The position numbers were made by a program, and so were the translations under genes. The notes beneath the pieces are model-generated. The model saw only the letters and a program-made list of their open reading frames with translations. It had not been told where the DNA came from and did not search any database. Below, in pieces: positions 10,901-22,900 of a DNA stretch of 46,422 nt (position 1 is its first letter; each line of letters begins with the position of its first letter). The DNA lies in contig JAUCBJ010004308.1 in assembly GCA_032718475.1 (NCBI GenBank), positions 1 to 46,422 of the forward strand, given 5' to 3'. Source of the DNA: Nemertoderma westbladi (lineage: Eukaryota; Xenacoelomorpha; Nemertodermatida; Nemertodermatidae).

Positions 10901-13900
10901 AAGACAAACCAAAACCATTAAATAACGTTCACCACATTCAGCGTTTTATTCAGCGACGTACCCAAGCAGATGTAGAAGCTTGTCTTGGAATTATTTTATT
11001 CTGTACCTAATCCAGATTCAATTATTATTTACTAAAGAATAAAGGACGTCCAACTCAAGAATCCACAGTATGTGTAGAGGTTTCCTTACTAAACATATGA
11101 TTGACAATTACTTTTTTCTTTTTTTGCAGCGGATGTAAATTTGAATGCAAGGCAGGATTTACCGACAACAATAGACCAGCTGCTAGACCTGCTGTATGGC
11201 ACAATTGTGACAAGATATTGGGCGTTTGGAGTCCACCATTAGATAGTCTATACTGTCATCCTATCCATACTCAGTCTGAGAGCAACGGTTGCGAGGAGGA
11301 ACCCACTGCTGATGTGTCTGTTACTAAGAAATGCTCTTCGTCCTACATCGGCAGGTTGGCCATCTTTAATCTGTAAATGAATTTCCGTCTTTAATTTGGT
11401 ACAGTTGTACCTGTCTGGCCTATGGTATTTATTTATACTGTATGCTATACTGAAATGCTAAAGCGACAGGTCACAAATGTTAATGTAGACATTAATAATT
11501 AAAATTTAATTGACTTAATCAAGCACGTTAATTAAAAATACCTTGCCATTAAGCAGTTGCCATACAGCAGTAACCACAAGGTAAAAAGCAACCGTTACCT
11601 AAGCGACGAATGCACATGCGACGAATAAAGGTGGTTTCAAGCTTTTGCAAAATGGGTAGTTAGTAGTTAAAAACATACGGGTAGTTAGTAGTTAAATAGC
11701 TCGCGCCAGTGTATGCATCATGACTTTCCACTCCGTATTATCGTAAGCGTACGGCTAAAGATACTTATGTTCATCAATGCTGTCCGTTCTGAGTCATTAA
11801 AACCGCGGTTATAGTTTATACTATAACTTATTTTCCATGTCACAACATTATTTGAGCTTTGTGTATTCTTATGTATTTCAGGTAATCTAATTCAATTTTA
11901 AGTAAAATATCTATACTGGCCACTTTGGCCTTCTTCAAACAGTTTCCAAACAGTACGCATATTACCAATTGGGGTGTCGTTTCAGCCTATTTTAACATAT
12001 TACAGTAAGTAACTTAATTTAATATTTAATTTCAACATTCGCCATTTAATGTACCTTTTAAATGAAAGTAGCAGGTGGTAATGGCAGGCTTTTCTAACCA
12101 AAACAATAAACTAAATTTAGGAACACAGTTTACAGTAAAAATTTTACTTATAGGCACTAATTTTTAAATATTAATTTAACATAAACCCCATGAGAAGGCT
12201 GAAACGACACCCCAATTAGCTATTTGCAAACAGTACAGCCAGCACACAGTTCATTCATAGTGCTGCTTCTATTGGTTGTTACAGTTGTTCGTTCTTATGA
12301 TCACGATTTAGTGGAGGGAATTTTGAATAGACTATTGGTTTGATTTCTATCATGGCAAGAGGCACTGCTGCGGTGAGCAGCAGCAGAAGTAGGCCTAAAC
12401 TACTACACCGGTGCATTTCCAGTAGTCATCAACACAACCCCATGCATTAACTATTTACTCACAGGATATGCGTTTACTACTGTAAACATAACAGTGAATT
12501 TGCTAAAGATGATGTACGTGAATATGTCTATATGTGTGATATGAGAATAGTTGAATCGAGGATAATAACAAACTACTGGAATAAATCGAATGACCAATCA
12601 CCAGTGGTTTCTTTTATCGATAATACCTGCCGAAAGAAGGGAAGTGGTGAGTCGATATGAAATAAATATCTAATTTATTTACAAACCAATTTCTTATAAT
12701 ATTATATAGCCTAACTGTTTCTTTCTGTAGGCTATGTAGTGTAGTATCTATCTACTGTTATAAGACTAGATTACGAGGTTCTAGTGTTTCCAGTTTTGCA
12801 ACGTTTGTCAGGTTAGATCATAGTCACATAAGCAAGGTTAGGGTTAGTGGTACCTTTCGTGGCAGTGTTATTATGGTCCGACCCATAACGAAACAGCTAT
12901 GGGGGGCGTTCATAAAGTATGTTACTCACTAGGGGTGAGGGGGGGTTCCAGCTTGCGTGACATTTTGCGACAGAGGGGGGAGGGGGATGATGACTTTTGT
13001 GACGGTCGCAGCGATTTTCTATGCTTTAATGCGATGTTCTATGCTTGTCTTTGACTCAACATATTTGCAGTTGAGTGGGTAACTTTAACGAAAACAATAA
13101 ACTCAATAACATTGAGTATAACCCCAGCAGTAACAGGGCACCAAGGCTTGCATTATGTACAGTACTGTACTACTAAAGTATGTATACTGTATAGTCTTTT
13201 AGTAGTCCTATTACAGTACTACGCAGTAGTACGGGTATAACTGGCAGGCTGTACGGCTGATAGGCACGCTTAATCAGACAAAATGTTTCACTTTCTATTG
13301 GGCTTTCTAACTGTGAATTGCCAATAGCAGCCTACCAAACAGGAGTGTTCTATTTCAATGTGGCTGGGACCTGGTGCGGAAAAGCATTACGACCACAAAA
13401 CGGGGGGGGGGGGGGGGGGGGTTCGGATGACATGAGTGATGTTAGCGGATCCAATTCGCTGCACCACCCAGCGGAAAATGGGGAAAGTTACGATTTACCA
13501 ATTATGTTCGGCTATGTGATATTAGCAATATAATATCATATAGCGACACACCAGGGCAATATACATTGCCAACCACAGGGAGAGATGCCAGCTCATCTCA
13601 GGGCAGAGGCTAGCATATTGGCCCAGGAAAGATAGATCAGCCAATGGTGTGGCGAATTACCATCAATTAAGCATGCATTCATTGGCTAGGCCAAAGTAGC
13701 TAGGAGTTTATTGTGTGTAATTATAATATAACCGTTACCCATATTAATTGTGCTTTCAGTTGGCTATGTAGAAGTGTAGAAGTCACACGGTTTTTAACCG
13801 TCGTCGTTAACCGTGCTATTATTGTAATCTGATTGTGCTATATTAACAGAACTGCCCCAGCCTTTCAGTAGCCAAGCAGATGCGGCGACGCATATTTCCC

Positions 13901-16900
13901 AAGACTTAAACACACGCACTGGTCTTCGCCAACTCAGATCGCATCACAAGTGGTATTGTTTGGGGGTATAATGTAGGCCTATTAATGTGTCAGAGCGAGA
14001 GGGGGTGGTCAAAAATCGGGAAAATTTGCATTGCATGACATATTTTACGAACCCCCCCCCCCACATACTAAAGTAGTTCCATCGTGATTGATGTTGGAAA
14101 CAATTTCTGGTCTATTCATCACCCATGTGAAGAATACCAGGTTTTCACTATTCGGTCGACTTTATTGGAAATTTATATATGAAGATTTTTTATTTTTTTA
14201 AACTTATCTTTATTAAGTGTTTTATAGTGCTTATTTCTGTCTTATAACCTGTAGATATACTAATTCGTTTATTGTTTTGGTCAGATTCAGCGCTTCTGTA
14301 ACCTGTGTTTTTGGTGAAAACCTGGTATACTTCACATGGGGGTAACTGCAAAGTAAAATATAACAGCAGAAAGTCTGGTATTCTTCACATGGGTCCTATT
14401 CGATTTAATTAGTGCTTGCAGTAATTATCTACCAGATATATATATTTTTTTTAATAAAAAGTGTGTTTTATCATTAAATAAGATGACGATCATGACAGTG
14501 ATGACGACGATGATAACGCCGATCACCATGACGATGGTGATGATGAAGCCCACCCAATCTGCGTGGCACCGAAGAAGCATGACAATGAGATAGTGGAATG
14601 CAACTCGTACAACTCAGGATCTAATAGATTGTTAGTCAACTAAGATTCGTACAATTAGATAAAGACGAATCAAATAGAATCTAATAAATTTTCCTGAACA
14701 GAATTTTAAGTTCAGCTTCTAATTAACATATAAATAATATGTTTTTAGGTTGTGTAGCTACCGTTGCGCATATGGGTTCAGCTACTCCAACTCATCAATC
14801 GAATCCTACCATTATGCCTGTTCGCAGAAGACCGGTACTAATATTATGTCTAGTAACACCAGGGGCAGTAGCATCCCAGAGGTTGGGAATGGCACAAGGA
14901 ATGAATGTACAAGGAGTAAGTGAACCTTATCTATGTAAATGTCTAGTAACACAAGGGGCAGTAGCATCCCAGAAAGAGGTTGGGAATGCCACGAGGAGTA
15001 AGTAAACCTTATCTATGTAAATGTCTAGTAACACAAAGGGGCAGTAGCATCCCAGAGGTTGGGAATGACACAAGGAGTAAGTAAACCTTATCTATGTAAT
15101 GTCTAGCAACACCAGGGCAGTAGCATCCCAGAGGTTGTGAATGGCACAAGGAGTAAGTAAACCATATCTATGTAAATGTCTAGTAACACCAGGGGCAGTA
15201 GCATCCCCGAGGTTGGGAATGGCGAACCTGAATTGCTAATGCCTAATGCCGAACCCAATTGATTCTGTTTCAATGACGTTACAGTCTTCCACAAAGCAAC
15301 CTCTTTCTTCCATGTGCTATAATTTGCTGCATCTAATACCAGTGGAACTTTCAAAGACTCAACCACGCTCTGCTATAAATGTTAGTATTAGAACTCTCTT
15401 ATTGCTATATTCAGATATTTACTAATCTTTACTATCAGCACATGCACAACCAAACACAGTATACCAGTCACCAACCTAACTAACTCACAACACTACTTCC
15501 CTACAACCTGGTACAACAGAACGGTCCCTTCACATAAAAGTACCACTAGGTATATTCCCTACATACAGTAAGCATAAACAACACATGTAGTACATACTCA
15601 CAGAAGACCTTACATCTGACAGTCGCTGGATAGATAGAGAAAAGCCCACAAGTAGAGAGCACACGTCCCCTGTAAACAAGACCTTAAAACCCATTGACAC
15701 TGACTCCTGCTATGAATTCTAGGAAATGTCCCCCAAAAGAGGCACCATTAAAAAGAAAGGGAGGGAAAAATAATAACAATGTCTTAGTTAATAAGGAAGC
15801 CCTCAAGAAGAGACTGATCAAACATAAGGGAAAACCTGCCTCTATAGGCGTACCCAGTCACAACTCCAACACCTGCCACAACAATGCAGACTCTATTAGC
15901 GACATAGAAATTATCGAATCACCAACCCCACTAACCAATACAACAGATGTTTCCCATCTTCCAAAGTCAATTGGCACACCAGGTCTCACCCAACCCTCAT
16001 CAACTGTTTGAGAGGTACTGGATTCTGAAACTGTCGAGTGGCTGGATGAATTTATTAACGTTTTCCCTGACTCCCACAATAGCTAAAATGAACAGGATAT
16101 AATCAATGCCGCAACACGTAAGCCAAGAACAACTCGCCCTACACTACTTAAACGCTATGACCCTGACTGGGCATACTTTGAGCGTGGTGTAAACCTCAGC
16201 ACCACAACCATCGACTCTTTTTATCTATTATCTCGCTAAATGTTGCCAACATGTCCTGCATAGTCTCAGCCTTATGCTTAAAACTCCGACAGGACAAGTA
16301 TGACATTGCCAGTCAATTTCATATATCACTATAACATGTGATATTGCAACCAAAGCCATAATAGTGTTTCCGGACTGCCATTCTTCCCATTTTCTTCTAC
16401 ATGTAGCAAATCTTAATGAACGATCACTATACACCCTCTGCAGCATTAGCCCCACACAGCAAGTTAGTGAAATTTCAGTTAAAATCTGTAACCTGCTCAA
16501 TACTATTGACAGAATCTTGGGAAAGTAGGACCACCCATGGACTGCCAGAAAGAACATTTCTCCCTTCCCAAGCCAAAGTAACAACCATGACTTTGGTGGA
16601 TTCTTATGTCTTTATGCACTTGCCTTAGCCACTGGCAACCAAATATTAAGACCTGAACACACCTGCAGTTCTCGTCTTCATTTATGGCTTAAAAAATTCA
16701 TAACTGACATCAAAATACCATATTTAAAACTCAACACCAACTCCATTAATTATCCAAGTAAATACACCTCAACAAAACAAAGGCTGCGGACAGGAAAGTC
16801 TCTCTTTGGCCCTAAGATTATGGCACATATTACCGAACTCTCTCAAATACCCAGGAAAGAAGCAATTCGCATAATGTCTCAATCTACTGAAGAAGTCAAC

Positions 16901-19900
16901 ATGTTAACTCCGGACAATCTCATGCAAGATGCAAGGAAACTTATGTCACCTGTCCAGTGTGTAACACTACAGCTCAAACCACATACATCCCTTTATTAGT
17001 TAGCCGTTGACATTCTAGAACTGCTGACATGCATACATGAACAAATTCTTACAGAACCTTATTGTAAACGGCTGCGCAAAGCCACACCATCAGGTGAAGG
17101 GGATATCACTCTGGCAGGACTTAGTAAAAGACTTAGACTTAGTATATGAACTCATCCATAACTGCAATACAGACCAGACTATGTATTCTTGAGAATGACA
17201 TTGACACACTCAAGCAGCAGAACTCTAACCTGCAAGAAGAGCTTAATCTTAAACGCAACACCAGGAAAGTTATAGAGCACTGTTTAAATGCTCTTACTGG
17301 GAAATAAACAACTCGCATCACTAACCAACAACAACTAAACAGCACCACCATAGTATGCAATAGCAAAGACCAAAACAACACTGACTTAGGGAGAATAATT
17401 ATTGCCCGCATCGTGAACCCTACACAGGTGCAGGACACAGCACCAACGAAATTGCAAACCACAAAAGAAGAGCAACAGGATCTGGTGGTAATAGATCATT
17501 GGCCCACTCCCACTTGTAAAGAAATCAACCAATCCCCTGTAACCTTACATACAGACAAACTCACAATGGTATAGGGTTGTGGAGAAACATGTCAATCAAT
17601 CCAGGAATATAATGAGACCTGGCTCACACAACTCCAAACCAACCACCCTAAGTAACAAATTTGCTCCCTGGGGAGAAAATGGTGGTCCTCTTTATAATAC
17701 TCATCTCCAACAGCTCCCAACCAAGAAGCTTCCATCCAATTATCAACCCCTAAGTTATGCCTTCTCACAACTCCATGAACAGAGTCCAGAATCAACTAAC
17801 CCAACAGCACCAAGTGCATAATGGACCGAATAACCAATCTGTTCCCCATACACCCTCTTATAAAGACAACAGAGCAAATGATCTGTATCCACCAACTACA
17901 AACTATGCAAAGGATAATCTCACCAACCACCATACAAAGGAAGCTCCCAGAGACAGAAGTCACGTAGAAAGGTTCCAATTCAAGGCCAAATCCTTCAATG
18001 GCTATTCCTTCAATCAAACTCCTAATACACACCCTTCATCAGTACCCTTTAAGCTTAAATATCAAAGCAACATCAATGATACCTGTAATTACACCAGAGC
18101 CCCCACCCCCAACCATATTCATACCTCAAACATCAAAATCAGTAACAGTGCATCTATTTATCTTACTAACATTGACCCAATTGTGTTTGATGAGGACATC
18201 AATGTATACCAAATCACAAGACGCAACCAGTTCACCCATTCTAAGATCATGCGCATCACAGTTGATAGTAAGGATGGAAACAAACTAACAATAATTTATT
18301 TTGGCCTCAAGACAACCATTGTTATACATGGACAAAGGACAGACAGAACTACTGGGAGAGGAACAATGCTCACCTTATAGGTAGAGAGGTAAACAGATGG
18401 ATACATAAACTAGAACATTAACAGTGGGACCAAACTGCAAACAATTGCACCCATTACTCTTGGCCATTACACAGATCTAATCAGTATCTTTAACAGTGAG
18501 TCATATATTAGCACACAACCAATGATGAAACAGTCTGGATGGAACATGGACCAAAAGGAGGCTGTGACAGTAAAATCTGACATTGATGGAGGAACCACTA
18601 GCTCTATAACCCCCCTTCCATCATAATAGGATCACTTAACACTCATGGCTTCTCATCGAACTCTACCTACATTGCTACCCTGCTCAAGTCATGTAATGTG
18701 TTGGGAATACGGGAGCACTGGTGCGATGAAGTAGAATGTCGAACCATCCTTCAGAATCTAGATGATTATTTTTACTGTGTTTTCTCAATCAGCAATCTGA
18801 TGCAGAATCCATACCGCAAACGAGGAGCTGGGGGAACTACACTTTTCTTTAGGAAAAAAATGTTTTCAAGTTAGAATGAATTATGGTCTGGGGATGACAT
18901 CTGTGGAATATAGGCACAACTACAGAATCATACAATGATACATTCGGATCATACACCCCTTGTTGCAACTATTCAGCTAAAAACTAAACTGGAGGATGGG
19001 TCAGCCTCGCACTCACAACAATCTAAATGACTAATAAAATTTGCATGGAACAAAGCAATACCAACCCAAAAACAGAAATACATGTCTTTAGTCAGTACAT
19101 CCCTCAGTGAAATTGATTGTAAGCTGGCCCAGAACCAAAGCACACTGTCCACAACCAGTTTGAATGAGAGGGCAGAATTGACACAATCAGTCATACTAAA
19201 TGCTGCTATCCAACACAATTCAATATTCAAAAATCGCAGTAAGACAACCAATATTCGTATTCGATCTAACATCCTCAAACGGCGAAGTAAAACAATAAGA
19301 GACCTTTACGAGATTTGGTGCAAGAAAGGCAAAGATCTTGAAGATCCAGTTGCAGCTGAATTCAGGGAGTCAAACCAGTCGGCACGATGCCTAAATAATT
19401 TCCTTTCTAAAAATATCACTGCCAATAATATCAATCAATGGGTCTCTCATGGTACAACAAATCCACTATATTTTTGGAGCAAGGTAAACCACAGGAAAAA
19501 GCAAGAAACAACATCACTGGAAATGCAAAGCACACTGCGATCCCACTATAACAACAAATTTAATCAAGATACAGAAAAGCTGCTCGATCCAAGAATTCAA
19601 AGTAAATTAGATGAAGACTGCAAGAAAAACCCCATGCCACACATCTCACCTCTTTCAGTAAGGCGCTCTATCATATCAATATCTACTGGAAAGTCACTGT
19701 ATATGTCATCTCTAACAATAGAGCACCTACTGCACCTCCAGCCAGACCCTGTATGTGAAATATTGGCTGACTTTGTCAATTGTTGTTTCCTACTAAAATC
19801 GGTGCCCTTTTCTTATGGAGATTCAGTCTTAAGCAGCCTATTCAAAGGCAAGCGACGGAATACCTACAACCCATCATCTTACCGGCCCATAGTATCTATC

Positions 19901-22900
19901 AACATTATTGCATAAATACTATAACACATCCTTATATCCAACTACCTCACAGACCTCAACAATCATAGCAACCTGATGGCTTATAAGAAGAGACATGGTA
20001 CAGATCTAGCCATTGCAACTATTCTGGAATGCATAGAGTACTACCAATCCAGGGATTCACCTTTATTTATTTGTCAATTAGACATAGAGTCTGCTTTTAA
20101 CAGCGTTGAGTACTACACACTGGTTGACAAACTCATCGAAAGCCGCATAAATCCACATATCATCTTAACAATTTTGGCCTACTACAAATCCAGTAAGATA
20201 TTCCTTAAATTCGGTGAGATGATACAAACCGATCACATTCCTGTAACGAAAGGTCTTAAACAGGGATCTCTACTGTCACCCACGTTATTGAACCTGTATA
20301 CAGCTGACATTGTTTCTGGTATACAATCGTCAGGTCTAGGATGCTATGCAGGGCCCATCTGGTTAGGAACAATGGTTTATGCAGATGACTTTCTCCTTCT
20401 CAGTACTACCGCTACAGGTCTATGCGAAATGACTGAAATACCACATAAAAAGGCAAACTCAGTCTCCCTATCAATCGAACACAGCAAAACAAAATGGATT
20501 TGGATCAGCAAACAATTCAGGAAAAGTAAAACACATGTACCATCTGTCATCAACATCAACATCAATGGAACCCGGATCACAAGAAGCTCCCACCTCACCT
20601 TTCTTGGCAACAAACTGTATGGATCTATAACATCTAGTCAGATCCTCAATGAAGCTATACAATCAATAGCGATTTTGTCCAAAACATTCCACTCACTCCA
20701 AAGGATGGACCACACTTTGGCTTTGCAGTTAGACTGTCTTTACGATTTCGTAAACAATGCCAGTCCCTGTAATTACTTATCAACTAAAGATGAACATTGG
20801 TGCTCTCAATGATACAGATCTCGGAAAATTGGACGCCTACTGCAGGAAGACTCTACGCGGTTTGCTCCATCTGGGATCATACATTAGCAACACAACTCTA
20901 CTGTTTAACTCGGTGCCTCCCTATCTCTACCGAGGCGTTCCGACAGTGTCTTGACAACTTGATGCGGGCTTTCAGTTGTCCCAACCCCACTCTGCAACTC
21001 GGATTCCGGTTGGCATTACATAGTAATGCCCACCCTAACAGTTCACACAGGGGCATCTCTTGTGGTTATGTGAAAGCAGCTATGACTTTTCCAATACCAC
21101 GTCTTTTTTCGCTATCCTCGTTCAAGAATGATACTAAACATATAACTGACCAAATCAATAATGGACACCCTACCAATAAAGACATGTTATCCTCGAACTT
21201 CGCAGAGAATTGCTTCCAACTGAAATCAACATCGCTGGACAAAAAAAGATCGAGAATAATAGATTACTTGTGTGCTATTATATAACGACTCGTACATACG
21301 ACTTACATTTCCTAGCACTGATTTCCTGTTCTGACAACTCAACGACATCAATGCCAATGTACCATCATTACCATGCTTGTACAGTACAACCTTGTAAATA
21401 TGTAACGATTAGTTTACCTGCACTAAATACGGTACCTCTTCTGTAATTCTGGAACAACCTGTGACCACAAACTATTATATGGATCTTATTACTGAATGTT
21501 TATTGTTTATTGATGAATTTTATTGTGCAGTGCCATAAATATTATTTAACATAATATGCAACATGTTTTTTATTTGTCAATATAATTGTCGGCTCGACTG
21601 ACTTACCCGATGAAATGAAATGAAACTCAATGGCTTCGCGGTATCCAGATGATATTCCTTTGTATGGATTTGCTGAGTTCACATAACATTGCTATTGAAG
21701 GCTAAGCGAGCCTTTGCCTTTGCCTTTGGCTTTGCCTTTAGTGGATGCTGTTCATTATATATTTATTAAGATGCGCATCGCCATGTATATTTAACGTACA
21801 ATTCAAACAGGAAAATCAAAATGTCTTAATATAATATCATGCCATATGAACGTTTACTAACATATATTCTGTACTTAATTTACCATACATCTATATTAAA
21901 TGAACCTATGTTTATCCAAGACACCTGGTTTTTTCAGGAGATCAACCCATTTCCCATCACTGCTCTGTTTGGGGGAAAGGAAATTATCGTAACTTCCAGG
22001 GCCAGGTCTTCCATCTACAATCCGAGTGCTCCTTCGTTTTGGCTAAAGATTGCCAATCCAACGACTTTACCATTCAAATTGAACACGAACAATGCGAATT
22101 CAAAGGGAACAACTCCTGCCATCGGAATGTTACTATATATACTTCGGGAACCAACTACTTGGGTGTTTCCGAAAAAAGGGAAACATTAGATGGTAAAGGG
22201 TGAGTTACTCTTTTACACGCGAGTTAATTGCGGAATATCACTGTAACTACATCTTTCATGTCGCGCATAGCGGCGAACTGTTTCTGAACGGACTAGACAT
22301 GGGTCCCACGATCTAGGCCCTAATTATTACTTTTGTACTTATTAAAATCCTTTCGAATCTTGAGTAAGTAGGTAAAGAACGACACCCCCCTCCCCCATTA
22401 TCCCTCCCTCATTAAAGTAGAAAAAAATATCTGTTCCGTATTGTCATAATACATAAGCTATTGAGGGTGTTTTGTGGAGAGGGAAATTTTGTGGAATTTC
22501 TTAGATTAGAGCGTTATGTCTTAGGGTTAAGGTTGCATGACAGTTTAAATTAGGATTTCGGGCCGCCATTTCACTTTGAATTATGGTTTCGGACCGCCAC
22601 TCACGAAATCTGGGGTGAAAATGTTCTGGGGGGCATTCTGCGCGGGGGGGGGGGGGCATTTTCGCATGTGACACCGGCTGACCGGTATTACAAATTTAGT
22701 GTTATTTTAAAACAAATCTACCGTAATCAATACAGATTGGAATGCAGTACCGGTATTGCTGTGGGAAATACAGCTGAATACATCTATTTATCAATGTTTC
22801 TCATCATGAATTTAATTAATTGTGGTGTAAAAGGAGGCACAAAACTCTCCGCTTTCATATTCATATTCAATTCATATAAGCCACGTGTGAAATGATTGAG

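Larger units (their letters stand above)
9372..10954. mobile_element. Non-autonomous DNA element with 31-bp perfect terminal inverted repeats
   Basis: 9372-9402 (GCTGAATAAAACGCTGAATG...) is the exact reverse complement of 10924-10954. Just outside, the left reads TACACTG and the right CGACGTA, so a TA target duplication (as in Tc1/mariner) is possible but unproven. The 1.58-kb interior has no coding frame. It holds a 17-bp satellite (9450-9765), several diverged copies of a roughly 100-200 bp repeat (landmarks AACTCCTGTGGTACTA and AAAACGCACAATAACGACTC, between about 9780 and 10830), and a nested GC-rich MITE (10127-10430). Confidence 0.75.
15430..21626 (+). mobile_element. Decayed non-LTR retrotransposon in intron 5
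   Basis: Order on the + strand: ORF1-like region (15712-18380), endonuclease remnants (18620-18990), reverse transcriptase (19050-20950), 3' region, and a short tail of ATGAAATGAAATGAAAC near 21610-21626 that resembles the simple-repeat 3' ends of CR1/L2/I-type elements. The 5' end is uncertain; 15430 is a guess. It fills most of intron 5 (14916-21937, 7022 bp). It inserted in the same orientation as the host gene. Clade not assigned. Confidence 0.8.

Noticed and set aside
14739-15005. 88-codon open frame on the + strand
   Set aside because: Out of phase with the neighbouring exons; the other frame gives the sushi cysteine pattern and matching phases.
21839-22189. 116-codon open frame on the + strand
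   Set aside because: Shadow of the VWD1 exon read in a different frame.
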